This document shows, in pieces, positions 39,887 to 47,788 of a stretch of DNA of 64,000 bases (its first letter is position 1; each line of letters opens with the position of its first letter). Under the pieces are notes generated by a model, which ran no database searches, was not told where the DNA came from, and saw only the letters and a list, made by a program, of their open reading frames with translations. Origin of the DNA: Gemmatimonadota bacterium (GTDB lineage: Bacteria; Gemmatimonadota; Gemmatimonadetes; Longimicrobiales; Gaopeijiaceae); NCBI GenBank assembly GCA_028875075.1, contig JAPPGF010000028.1:41221-105220 (forward strand), written 5' to 3'. The translations under genes were made by a program, and so were the position numbers.

Positions 39887-40641
39887 CGGTCGTGAAGGTG
39901 GGCGGCGCGGTCGCGGACTCGCCGTCCGAACTGGCCAGGCTCGCCCGCGCCGTCGCCGCCATGCCCGGCGAGCGTGTGCTAGTGCACGGGGGCGGAGCCG
40001 AGATCACCCGGTGGCAGGAACGGCTGGAGCTGCAGGTCTGCTGGCACGAGGGGCGTCGGGTCACCACGCCGGAGGCGATGAAGGTGACGGCGATGGTGCT
40101 GTCGGGCTGGGTGAACAAGCGGGTCGCGGCCGCGCTGATCGGCGCGGGCGAGGCCGCGGTCGGGGTCTCGGGCGAGGACGGCGGGCTGATGCGCGCGGCG
40201 CGCCGCGAGGGCGGCCGTCTGGGCGAGGTCGGGGAGGTCGAGGATGTGGACCCAAGGACCGTCCGCGCGCTCTTGGAAGCGGGCATGCTCCCGGTCGTCT
40301 CGCCCGTCTCGCGCGGGCCCGACGGGACGCCGCTCAATGTGAACGCGGACGAGGCCGCGATCGCGCTGGCGGTGGGGCTCGGGGCGAAGCGACTCCTGCT
40401 CGTCTCCGACGTGCCGGGCATTCTGGTCGACGGCTCGCCGCTCGGGCGGATCAGCGGGTCCGGCGCCTCGGACGTGCTCGAGCGCGCCGTGGTCAAGGGT
40501 GGCATGGCGCTCAAGCTGCGCCAGGCCGTGGACGCCGCGCGGGCGGGCGTGGAGGTGCGGATCGGCGACCGCCGGCTGCTCGCCGACCCCGCCGCGGGAA
40601 CCCGCGTAGTGCCGGACGCACGGACGGAGGTTGCCTCGTGA
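39880..40641 (+). CDS. argB: Acetylglutamate kinase
   Basis: Phosphorylates N-acetylglutamate in arginine synthesis, 253 aa, amino-acid kinase fold. Motifs: VVKVGGAVADS (phosphate loop), VLVHGGGAEITRW, LNVNADEAAIALAVGL and LLLVSDVPGIL, and the C-terminal KGGMALKLRQAVDAA. The chain begins right at the first strand. The N-terminal helix that makes hexameric, arginine-inhibited kinases is missing, so it is probably the dimeric, arginine-insensitive type (inference). Control would then rest on ArgR. GTG start overlapping argC by 7 bp; 4-bp overlap with argD. Confidence 0.92.
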   Translation: MLTVVKVGGAVADSPSELARLARAVAAMPGERVLVHGGGAEITRWQERLELQVCWHEGRRVTTPEAMKVTAMVLSGWVNKRVAAALIGAGEAAVGVSGEDGGLMRAARREGGRLGEVGEVEDVDPRTVRALLEAGMLPVVSPVSRGPDGTPLNVNADEAAIALAVGLGAKRLLLVSDVPGILVDGSPLGRISGSGASDVLERAVVKGGMALKLRQAVDAARAGVEVRIGDRRLLADPAAGTRVVPDARTEVAS

Positions 40642-41828
40642 ACGGGACGGATGCGGCCGTCCGGCCCGCGGAACCGTTGCTCGGCGTCTACCTGAAGCCC
40701 GACACGCTGTTCGTGGCTGGCGAGGGCCCGTGGCTGATCGCCGAGGACGGGCGCCGCTATCTGGACTTCACGTCGGGGCTCGGCGTGAACGCGCTCGGCC
40801 ACGGCGCCGGCACGGTGCGGGGCGCTGTCATGGAGGCGCTGGACACGGGGCTTGTCCACGCCTCCAACTTGTTCCGCACGGAGCCCGCCGAGCGGCTGGC
40901 CGACGAGCTTGCGGCCGCGGCGTTTCCCTCGCGTGTCTTCTTCTGCAACTCCGGGGCGGAGGCGGGCGAGGCCGCGCTCAAGCTCGCGCGCCGGTGGGCT
41001 CGTGCCGCGGGCGGGGCACCCAAGCACCGCGTCGTCGCCTTCCGGGGCTCGTTCCACGGGCGCCTGTTCGGCACCCTGGCCGCGACGGACCGGGCAGCCT
41101 ACCGGGAGCCGTTCGAGCCGCTCATGCCCGGCGTCGACTTCGCCGAGCTCGAAGACGCCCGGGGCCTGGCTGAGCTCGTGCGCGAGGACCAGACGGCGGC
41201 CGTCATCGTCGAGCCCATCCAGGGCGAGGGCGGCGTCCGCACGGTCTCCTTCGAGTTCCTTGCCCGGCTGCGCGAGCTCTGCGACGAGCGCGGCGTCCAG
41301 CTCATCATGGACGAGGTGCAGTGCGGGCTCGGACGGACGGGCCGGTTGTTCGCGCACGAGCACGCGGGGATCCGGCCGGACCTGCTCATGGTTGCCAAGC
41401 CGCTCGCGGGCGGTCTGCCCATGGGCGCGGTCCTCGCGGCGCCGCACGTGGCGGACGCGATCCGGCCGGGGGATCACGGCTCGACGTTCGGTGGCGGGCC
41501 GCTCGTCGCGCATGTGGCCCGCGCAGTCCTTCGAACCCTCTCCGCGCCCGAGTTCCTCACGGCAGTTCGACGGCGGGCCGAGCGCCTGGACGGCCGCCTC
41601 CGCGGGTTGCAAGCGCGCTGCCCCGCCGTGCGCGAGGTCCGCGGGCTCGGCCTCATGCGCGGCCTGAGGGTCGAGGGCGAGGCGGCAGCCGTGGTCGAGA
41701 GGGCGCGCGAGCGGGGCCTGCTCGTGCTGGGCGCGGGGCCCGATGTCGTGCGCCTGCTGCCGCCCCTGAACACGCCGGACGAGCTGCTGGACCAAGCCGC
41801 CCGTGTGCTGGCGGCGGCGCTCGGCTGA
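40638..41828 (+). CDS. argD: Acetylornithine aminotransferase
   Basis: Class III PLP aminotransferase of arginine synthesis, 396 aa: N-acetylglutamate semialdehyde to N-acetylornithine, with glutamate as donor. Motifs: YLDFTSGLGVNALGH, FFCNSGAEAGEAALKLAR, FRGSFHGRLFGTLAAT, VEPIQGEGGV, MDEVQCGLGRTGRLF and the PLP lysine in MVAKPLAGGLPMGAV. The GTG start at 40638 overlaps argB by 4 bp, completing a tightly coupled argC-argB-argD unit. It may also serve lysine synthesis, as some ArgD do. Confidence 0.93.
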   Translation: MNGTDAAVRPAEPLLGVYLKPDTLFVAGEGPWLIAEDGRRYLDFTSGLGVNALGHGAGTVRGAVMEALDTGLVHASNLFRTEPAERLADELAAAAFPSRVFFCNSGAEAGEAALKLARRWARAAGGAPKHRVVAFRGSFHGRLFGTLAATDRAAYREPFEPLMPGVDFAELEDARGLAELVREDQTAAVIVEPIQGEGGVRTVSFEFLARLRELCDERGVQLIMDEVQCGLGRTGRLFAHEHAGIRPDLLMVAKPLAGGLPMGAVLAAPHVADAIRPGDHGSTFGGGPLVAHVARAVLRTLSAPEFLTAVRRRAERLDGRLRGLQARCPAVREVRGLGLMRGLRVEGEAAAVVERARERGLLVLGAGPDVVRLLPPLNTPDELLDQAARVLAAALG

Positions 41829-41854
41829 GGGCGCCGTCTTGCAAGATCTGCCGG

Positions 41855-41876
41855 AGCATATGAATATTTATGCTAG
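41855..41876 (+). promoter_or_regulatory. ARG-box-like operator before argG
   Basis: Imperfect palindrome AGCATATGAATATTTATGCT (41855-41874) in the 146-bp argD-argG gap. Against the E. coli ARG box its left half TGAAT (41861-41865) is perfect, the spacer ATTT is all A/T, and the right half ATGCT matches 3 of 5. It stands out as an AT island in GC-rich DNA and lies about 100 bp before the argG start. It is the partner of the site before argC. Confidence 0.6.
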
Positions 41877-41974
41877 TTGTACCGGCCGAGCGGCGCCCCG
41901 GGGGTCCGGGGCGCCTTCCGTTCGAGCTGGTGCTCTGAAGCGCCGCTCACGCCGCGAGGGCGGGGGAGAGGGAA

Positions 41975-43222
41975 ATGAAGGTCGTGCTCGGATATTCCGG
42001 CGGGCTGGACACGTCGATCATCGTGCCCTGGCTCAGGGAGAACTACGACGCGGAGGTCGTCTGCATGGCCGCCGACGTCGGCCAGAGGGAGGACCTCTCG
42101 CGCTTGCACGACAAGGCCGCCCGGAGCGGCGCCTCGGAGCTCGTGGTCGAGGACGTGCGGGCCGAGTTCGTCGAACGGTTCGCGTGGCCGACCCTGCGCG
42201 CGGGCGCGGTCTACAGCCGGCGCTATCTGCTCGGCACGTCGATCGCGCGCCCGCTGATCGCCAAACGGCAGGTCGAGGTCGCGCGGCGTATAGGCGCGGA
42301 CGCTCTCGCACACGGCTGCACGGGGAAGGGCAACGACCAGGTCCGCTTCGAGCTCACGTTTGCGGCGCTGGCGCCCGATCTTCGGGTGATCGCGCCGTGG
42401 CGGGAATGGGACATCCGCTCGCGCGAGGACGTGCTCGCCTACGCGAGCGAGCGCGGGATCACGCTCGACGTCGACCCCACGAGGCTCTACTCGCGCGACG
42501 AGAACCTGTGGCACATCTCGCACGAGGGCGGCCCGCTCGAGGATCCCGCGTGCGAGCCCGAGGAGTCGATGTTCAAGTGGACCGTTGCTCCGGAGGCGGC
42601 CCCGGACGAGGCCGAGTCCGTCGACGTCGCCTTCGAGCGCGGGACGCCCGTCGCCTTGGGCGGCACGCGCATGGATGGGGTCGCGCTGGTCGAGAAGCTG
42701 AACGCGCTGGGCTCCAGGCACGGGGTCGGGCGCGCCGACGTGATCGAGGACCGCGTGGTCGGCATGAAGTCGAGGGGTGTCTACGAGACGCCCGCAGGGA
42801 CCATCCTGTATGCCGCCCTGAGGGAGCTTGAGAGCCTCACGCTGGACCGGCGCTCGATCGCGCTCAAGGACGAGCTCGCGCCGCGCTACGCCGATCTCGT
42901 CTACGAGGGCCGCTGGTGGACGCCCGAGCGTGAGGCTCTCGAGGCGCTGGTCGGCGAGCTGCTCCGGGACGCGACGGGTGTGGTGCGCATGAAGCTCTAC
43001 AAGGGCTCGGCTTGGGCGGTGTCGCGCGAGAGCGAGCGCTCGCTCTACCGCGAGGATCTGGCCACGTTCGGGGAGAGCGCGAGCTATGACCACGCCGACG
43101 CCTTGGGCTTCATCAAGCTCTTCGGGCTGCCGATGCGCGCGGCGGCGGCGCGCGACACCCGGGAAGGCGACCGCGTCGTGGCCGAGCTGCTTCGCGAGGT
43201 CGACCGGACCGCTACGCGCTGA
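41975..43222 (+). CDS. argG: Argininosuccinate synthase
   Basis: Joins citrulline and aspartate using ATP, 415 aa. Motifs: N-terminal P-loop VLGYSGGLDTSIIVPWL, AHGCTGKGNDQVRFEL and SRDENLWHISHEGGPLEDP, and the C-terminal region LYKGSAWAVSRESERSLYREDLATF. The length is typical of the family. ATG start after a purine-rich site (gggggagagggaa). An ARG-box-like site lies upstream, and argH follows 78 bp later on the same strand, so argG-argH is a second arginine transcription unit. Confidence 0.95.
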   Translation: MKVVLGYSGGLDTSIIVPWLRENYDAEVVCMAADVGQREDLSRLHDKAARSGASELVVEDVRAEFVERFAWPTLRAGAVYSRRYLLGTSIARPLIAKRQVEVARRIGADALAHGCTGKGNDQVRFELTFAALAPDLRVIAPWREWDIRSREDVLAYASERGITLDVDPTRLYSRDENLWHISHEGGPLEDPACEPEESMFKWTVAPEAAPDEAESVDVAFERGTPVALGGTRMDGVALVEKLNALGSRHGVGRADVIEDRVVGMKSRGVYETPAGTILYAALRELESLTLDRRSIALKDELAPRYADLVYEGRWWTPEREALEALVGELLRDATGVVRMKLYKGSAWAVSRESERSLYREDLATFGESASYDHADALGFIKLFGLPMRAAAARDTREGDRVVAELLREVDRTATR

Positions 43223-43300
43223 CGGCGACCCCGGACCCGGAGCGCCCGGCCGCCCGCGGCCCGCGCCCAGGGGTCCGTCAACCAGGGGACCTGAGCCAAC

Positions 43301-44698
43301 GTGAGCAACGAACCGGCGGACACCGCCGCCCACAGCCTGTGGGGCGGCCGCTTCGAGGGTGTCCTGGCGCCCGAGATGGGCCCGCTCAACCTGAGTCTGG
43401 ACGTCGACCGCCGCCTGTGGCGCGAGGACGTGCGGGCGAGCCGCGCATGGGTGCACGCCCTCGTCGGTGCGGGCGTGCTGGAGCGGGACGAGGCAGAACG
43501 GCTGGACGGCGGGCTCCGGCGGGTCGCCGAGCGGCTGGAGGGCGGGGCTCCGTTCGCGGACGCCCCGGACGAGGACATCCACTCGCTGATCGAGCGGCTG
43601 CTGTTCCAGGAGGTCGGCGAACTCGCGGGCAAGCTGCACACGGGCCGCTCGCGCAATGACCAGGTCGCCACGGACCTCCGCCTCTGGGGCATGGGCGCCG
43701 GGCGCGACCTGGAGCGCGACATTACCGGGCTCTGCCGTTCGCTGCTCGCACTCGCCCGCGCCAGCGTGGACGTGCTGCTGCCCGGGTACACGCACCTGCA
43801 GCAGGGGCAGCCGATCCGGGGCGCCCAGTGGGCGCTCGCGCATCTGTGGGCGTTCGAGCGCGACCGCACCAGGCTCGACCGGGCCACGCACGCCGCCGGA
43901 GTGCTGCCGCTGGGTTCGGGCGCGATCGCCGGCTGCCCGTTCCCGGTGGACCGTGAGGCGCTCGCCCGTTCGCTCGGCTTCCGGCGCCCGAGCGAGAACA
44001 GCGTGGACGCCGTGAGCGACCGCGACTGGGCGCTCGACCTGGCATACGCGTGCGCGCTGGTCGGCGTGCACCTGTCGAGGCTCGGCGAGGATCTCGTGCT
44101 CTTCGCCTCGACGGAGTTCGGTTTCCTGCGCCTCGCCGACGCCTACAGCACCGGCTCGTCGCTCATGCCGCAGAAGCGAAATCCCGACGTCGCCGAGCTC
44201 GCGCGCGCCCAGGCGGGACGGCTCGCGGGGAACCTGGTGGCGCTGCTCACGCTGCTGAAGGCGCTGCCGAGCGGCTACAACCGCGACCTCCAGGAGGACA
44301 AGCGCTCGCTCTTCGATTCGGTCGACGCGCTCCGGACGGCGGTCCCGGCCGTGGCCGGGGCGCTCGCCACGTCGGCGTTCCGGCCGGAGCGCTGCCGCCA
44401 GGCGATGGACACGGAGCTTCTCGCGACGGACCTGGCTGAGCGCCTCGTCCGCAGGGGCGTCCCGTTCAGGCGGAGCCACGAGCTGGTCGGGCGGCTTGTC
44501 CGGAGGGCGGAAGACGCCGGCGTCCCCCTGGCGGAGCTTCCGGTGGATACGTTTCTGGAGGTCGCGCCGGAGCTCGGGCACGACGTGCTGGAGGTCTTCG
44601 ACTGGGAGCGCTCGGTGGAGTCCAGGAGCGCCCCCGGCGGCACCGCGCGTGCCTCAGTCCAAGAACAGCTGGCCGAGGCCGAAGGTCGGCTCGGCTGA
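43301..44698 (+). CDS. argH: Argininosuccinate lyase
   Basis: Cleaves argininosuccinate to arginine and fumarate, 465 aa, fumarase/aspartase superfamily. Signature GSSLMPQKRNPD in the catalytic loop is intact; also LWGGRFEG at the start, LHTGRSRNDQVATDLRLW and LPGYTHLQQGQPIR. The last 20 residues (SVQEQLAEAEGRLG) are a normal helix end. GTG start. A tRNA 3' fragment begins 3 bp after the stop. argF, argJ and argA are not present in this window. Confidence 0.95.
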   Translation: MSNEPADTAAHSLWGGRFEGVLAPEMGPLNLSLDVDRRLWREDVRASRAWVHALVGAGVLERDEAERLDGGLRRVAERLEGGAPFADAPDEDIHSLIERLLFQEVGELAGKLHTGRSRNDQVATDLRLWGMGAGRDLERDITGLCRSLLALARASVDVLLPGYTHLQQGQPIRGAQWALAHLWAFERDRTRLDRATHAAGVLPLGSGAIAGCPFPVDREALARSLGFRRPSENSVDAVSDRDWALDLAYACALVGVHLSRLGEDLVLFASTEFGFLRLADAYSTGSSLMPQKRNPDVAELARAQAGRLAGNLVALLTLLKALPSGYNRDLQEDKRSLFDSVDALRTAVPAVAGALATSAFRPERCRQAMDTELLATDLAERLVRRGVPFRRSHELVGRLVRRAEDAGVPLAELPVDTFLEVAPELGHDVLEVFDWERSVESRSAPGGTARASVQEQLAEAEGRLG

Positions 44699-44700
44699 CA

Positions 44701-44737
44701 GGCGTGAGGTCGATAGTTCGAATCTACGCGGGCCCAT
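44701..44737 (+). other. tRNA 3'-end fragment (candidate attachment-site remnant)
   Basis: The stretch holds a tRNA-like variable loop and T-arm: GTCGATAGTTCGAATCTACG with T-loop TTCGAAT (44717-44723). It is followed by an acceptor-like end GCGGGCCCATT. The T-stem pairs only partly (about 3 bp), and no matching 5' half (a TGGGCCC-type acceptor strand with D and anticodon arms) exists upstream, where argH coding runs. This is how the duplicated tRNA end left by an integrated element looks. It could also be chance. Confidence 0.45.
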
Positions 44738-44914
44738 TACCTCCTGCTACGGGATCCGAACATGAAGTCGGGCTGGATCGGCCCTGTTGACCTGGCCCCG
44801 CCGCTCATGGATCTTCGGACGGAGTTGAGAATGGATCTCATTTTGCGCAGCTTGTGCTGAGCGCGTGTGTGGACGCCACACGCAACCGGATTCACGAACC
44901 GAAACGGAGGGAGC

Positions 44915-45616
44915 ATGTCCCGCATTCACACCGCAACACTCGCCGTCGTCATGATTCCGGTGCTATCGGCCGGCTGTGGCGGAGGTGGCGATACGGCGGA
45001 ATCTGAACTCGCCGCAGCGGAGTCCATCGAGGCCATGGGCGATATGGATGCGGCCGATGCAATGGCCACCCTCTCCAACCCCAACCTCGCCACTGAAGAC
45101 GAGTTGACTACGGTCCCGGGGATCACGGCGGAGCATGCCGCGGCGGTTGTCGGCGGCCGGCCCTACCTGCGCGCGGCGGATCTGCACGCGGTGCTGGCGG
45201 GGGCGATCGGAGAAGAGGCGGCGCTGGCGGCTTACCGTGCGCTCTGGCTGCCGATCAACCTCAACGACGTGACGAACGAGGAGATCCTGCTGATTCCGGG
45301 TGTGGGGGATCGGATGGCGCACGAGTTCGAAGAGTACCGCCCGTACGTAGACATGGGCGAGTTCCGCATGGAGATCGGGAAATACGTGGACGAGGAAGAG
45401 GTGGAGCGGCTTGCACGCTACGTGTACGTCCCGATCGACCTGAACGGCGCCACCCGCGAAGAGATCATGGCGGTTCCGGGCATGAGCGAACGCATGGCCC
45501 ATGAGTTCGAGGAGTACCGCCCGTACACCGATCTGGACCAGTTCCGGCGCGAGATCGGGAAGTACGTGGACGAGGAAGAGGTCGCGCGGTTCGAGCGCTA
45601 CGTGACGCTGAACTAG
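44915..45616 (+). CDS. Lipoprotein with tandem helix-hairpin-helix (ComEA-like) repeats
   Basis: 233 aa. ATG 44915 follows an excellent GGAGGGAGC site and begins a lipoprotein signal (LAVVMIPVLSAGC). The mature part has three HhH-type repeats: ATEDELTTVPGITAEHAAAVV, LNDVTNEEILLIPGVGDRMA and LNGATREEIMAVPGMSERMA. The last two are followed by almost identical tails (HEFEEYRPY, then an EIGKYVDEEEV block), marking a recent internal duplication. ComEA uses this fold to bind DNA in uptake. Here the tails are acidic, so DNA binding is doubtful and protein binding is possible. It starts a two-gene unit with the PepSY protein. Confidence 0.75.
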   Translation: MSRIHTATLAVVMIPVLSAGCGGGGDTAESELAAAESIEAMGDMDAADAMATLSNPNLATEDELTTVPGITAEHAAAVVGGRPYLRAADLHAVLAGAIGEEAALAAYRALWLPINLNDVTNEEILLIPGVGDRMAHEFEEYRPYVDMGEFRMEIGKYVDEEEVERLARYVYVPIDLNGATREEIMAVPGMSERMAHEFEEYRPYTDLDQFRREIGKYVDEEEVARFERYVTLN

Positions 45617-45664
45617 GCGGACAAGTGCGGGCGCGGGCTTCGTCTGCCCGCCGCCGTCAATGCG

Positions 45665-46813
45665 ATGGTCCGGGCAATCGTCTTCCGGCTGCACCTCTCC
45701 GTGGCCGCGGCCGCCGGGCTGGTCATCCTGATGTTGGCGGCGACGGGGATGGTCCTGTCGCTGGAGGAGACGGTTACGGGGCTTGCGGAGCGACGGTACT
45801 TCGTGGCCGCGCCGGAAGGTGCGCAACGGCTGCCTCCGGAGGAGATCGCGGTGGCGGCGGGGTTCACGGCGACTTCACTGAGCTATCGGTCGGATCCACG
45901 CGCCCCGGTGCGCGTCTACGAGGGACAGGATCGCTACGCCCGCGTCAATCCGTACACGGGACAGGTGCTGGCAACAGGATCGGGCGGGCTCGAGCGGTTC
46001 TTCCAAGGCGTCCACAACTGGCACCGCTGGTTCAACGTCTCGGGAGCCTCAGTACGTCGGGCGCGGGCGGTGACGGGGGCGGTCAACGTGGCCTTCCTCT
46101 TTCTGCTGCTTACCGGACCGATCCTGTGGATTCCGCGGCCCCTCACCCGGCGGTCGCTTACCGACGTGATCCTTCTCCGTCCCGGGGCGAAGGGCGCCCG
46201 GCGCGACCTCAATTGGCACCGGGTGGTCGGGATCTGGTCTGTCCTGCCACTGGCCGTGATCGCGGCAACGGGGGTCACGACGTCGTATCCGGCTGTGGGC
46301 GATCGGGTCTATCCGATGGTGGGGAACGTGGTGTCCGCCGGGGCATGGGCGGCTGGATCAGCGTCCATAGGGGCGGGACTTGAGCGGGGGGCGATCTCTG
46401 AGGACTCCGCTCGCGTGCCAGACTCGGACCTGAGGGCCGCGCTCGCGACCGCCGAGGCATGGGCGCCGGGCTGGCGGACCCTGATCCTGAACGTGCCCCG
46501 CCCCGCGGACAGTGAGGTCCGCGTCGAGGTGCAGGCGGGCCGCGCGGGCCAGCCGCACAGGACCGGCGTTCTCACCCTGGACGCCACCTCCGGAGCCGCG
46601 CGTGCATGGGAGTCCTCCGCCGACGCTACGCCCACACGGCGCGCGCAGCAGTTCCTGCGGTACGCGCACACCGGGGAGTACTGGGGACTGGCGGGCCAGC
46701 TGTTGGCCGGCCTCTTCTCGTTGGCGGCCGCGCTGATGGTGTGGACCGGTCTTTCGCTGGCGGTGCGCCGGCTGCGGGACTTCGTCAGGTTCCAGCGGGC
46801 GCTACGGGGATAG
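45665..46813 (+). CDS. PepSY-associated transmembrane protein (PiuB-like)
   Basis: 382 aa inner-membrane protein with four helices: near residues 8-32, 136-158 (AVTGAVNVAFLFLLLTGPILWIP), 184-206 (RVVGIWSVLPLAVIAATGV) and 345-370. Between them lie PepSY-like extracytoplasmic segments (ARVNPYTGQVLATGSGG) and a conserved HNWHRWFN motif. Histidines near the helices (GVHNWHRW, LNWHRVVG) resemble those of the FoxB/PiuB-type iron-reductase group, which uses heme in the membrane. A link to siderophore-iron reduction is inferred from family. It lies 48 bp after the HhH lipoprotein gene. Confidence 0.78.
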   Translation: MVRAIVFRLHLSVAAAAGLVILMLAATGMVLSLEETVTGLAERRYFVAAPEGAQRLPPEEIAVAAGFTATSLSYRSDPRAPVRVYEGQDRYARVNPYTGQVLATGSGGLERFFQGVHNWHRWFNVSGASVRRARAVTGAVNVAFLFLLLTGPILWIPRPLTRRSLTDVILLRPGAKGARRDLNWHRVVGIWSVLPLAVIAATGVTTSYPAVGDRVYPMVGNVVSAGAWAAGSASIGAGLERGAISEDSARVPDSDLRAALATAEAWAPGWRTLILNVPRPADSEVRVEVQAGRAGQPHRTGVLTLDATSGAARAWESSADATPTRRAQQFLRYAHTGEYWGLAGQLLAGLFSLAAALMVWTGLSLAVRRLRDFVRFQRALRG

Positions 46814-46941
46814 GAGATGGCCTCCCGCTTCGGGCGGGATCTCCCGGGGGCACGCCGAGTTTCGGTACGGCGGAACCAGACATGATCTGCCAGCAAGAAG
46901 GGCAGATTGGCATCCGTCGGTCGGGTCTTCGACTGCGGTAG

Positions 46942-47787
46942 TTACCATGCGACGATTCGCTCCTGTCCGGCATAGACGTTGAAGCGGTTGTCCCGCAGGA
47001 AGCCGACCAGCGTCATTCCGAACTCGCGGGCCACGGCGACGGCAAGGCTGGAGGGCGCGGAGACAGCGCACACGATGGGCACTCCCGCGACAAGGCCCTT
47101 TTGCATGATTTCGAAACTGCACCGACCGCTCACGACGAGTAAGTGACCCGTGAGAGGCAGCCGGTCCTCCAGCAACGCCCAGCCGACGACCTTGTCCACC
47201 GCGTTGTGCCGCCCCACATCCTCCCGCACGCACACGGGCTCGCCTCCTGCGTCAAAGAGGCCGGCCGCGTGGAGTCCTCCGGTCGAGTCGAAGAGTCCCT
47301 GGGCCTCCCGCAAGCGCCCGGGAAGGCGTTGGACCACCTCGGCGCTCACGTCCGGGCCCGGCGGGGGAGCCTCGCAGCCCCGGAGCTGGAGTGCCTCCAA
47401 GTTCGCCTTGCCGCACACCCCGCAGGCGCTCGTGGTGTAGAAGTGCCGCTCTAGCTCCGCAAGTTCGGGAAGGGACGGGGTGCATAGCTCCACGCTTACG
47501 ACGTTGTACTGCTGATCGGCGTCCGGCTCCGGGCCTGTGCAGTACCGGATCTTGCGGATCTGGGCGCGCCCATCGACCACGTTCTCGCCGCGCAGGAACC
47601 CGGCCGCGAGCTCGAAGTCGCCGCCCGGTGTCCGCATCGTAATTGCTATGGTGCGCGAGACGCTCCCGGCCACGAGTCGGATTTCCAGGGGCTCCTCCGT
47701 CGCGACGTGGTCCGAACGCCATCGGGTGCCCTCGGGCTCGACGAGTCGCACCCGCATGCGGGTCCTTCCGCCGGGTCGTCCGTCCAC
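46942..47787 (-). CDS. fdhD: Formate dehydrogenase accessory sulfurtransferase FdhD
   Basis: 281 aa cytoplasmic protein that moves sulfur from IscS to the molybdenum cofactor of formate dehydrogenase-type enzymes. The CxxC pair that carries sulfur is present in TTSACGVCGKANLEAL. Also typical are STGGLHAAGLFD, VREDVGRHNAVDKVVGWAL and VVSGRCSFEIMQKGLVAGVP. GTG start at 47787; ATG at 47757 with ribosome site GGAAGGA is an alternative. It directly follows the YdeP-type oxidoreductase gene (1-bp gap), which is its likely client. Confidence 0.93.
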   Translation of the reverse strand: MDGRPGGRTRMRVRLVEPEGTRWRSDHVATEEPLEIRLVAGSVSRTIAITMRTPGGDFELAAGFLRGENVVDGRAQIRKIRYCTGPEPDADQQYNVVSVELCTPSLPELAELERHFYTTSACGVCGKANLEALQLRGCEAPPPGPDVSAEVVQRLPGRLREAQGLFDSTGGLHAAGLFDAGGEPVCVREDVGRHNAVDKVVGWALLEDRLPLTGHLLVVSGRCSFEIMQKGLVAGVPIVCAVSAPSSLAVAVAREFGMTLVGFLRDNRFNVYAGQERIVAW

Positions 47788-47788
47788 G

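Noticed and set aside
41873-44581. 902-codon minus-strand open frame opposite argG and argH
   Set aside because: Composition is Arg/Ala/Pro-rich without motifs; the plus-strand genes are certain.
44867-44881. Hairpin GTGTGG-ACG-CCACAC as a terminator
   Set aside because: No T-run follows and it lies just before the HhH gene start; possibly chance.
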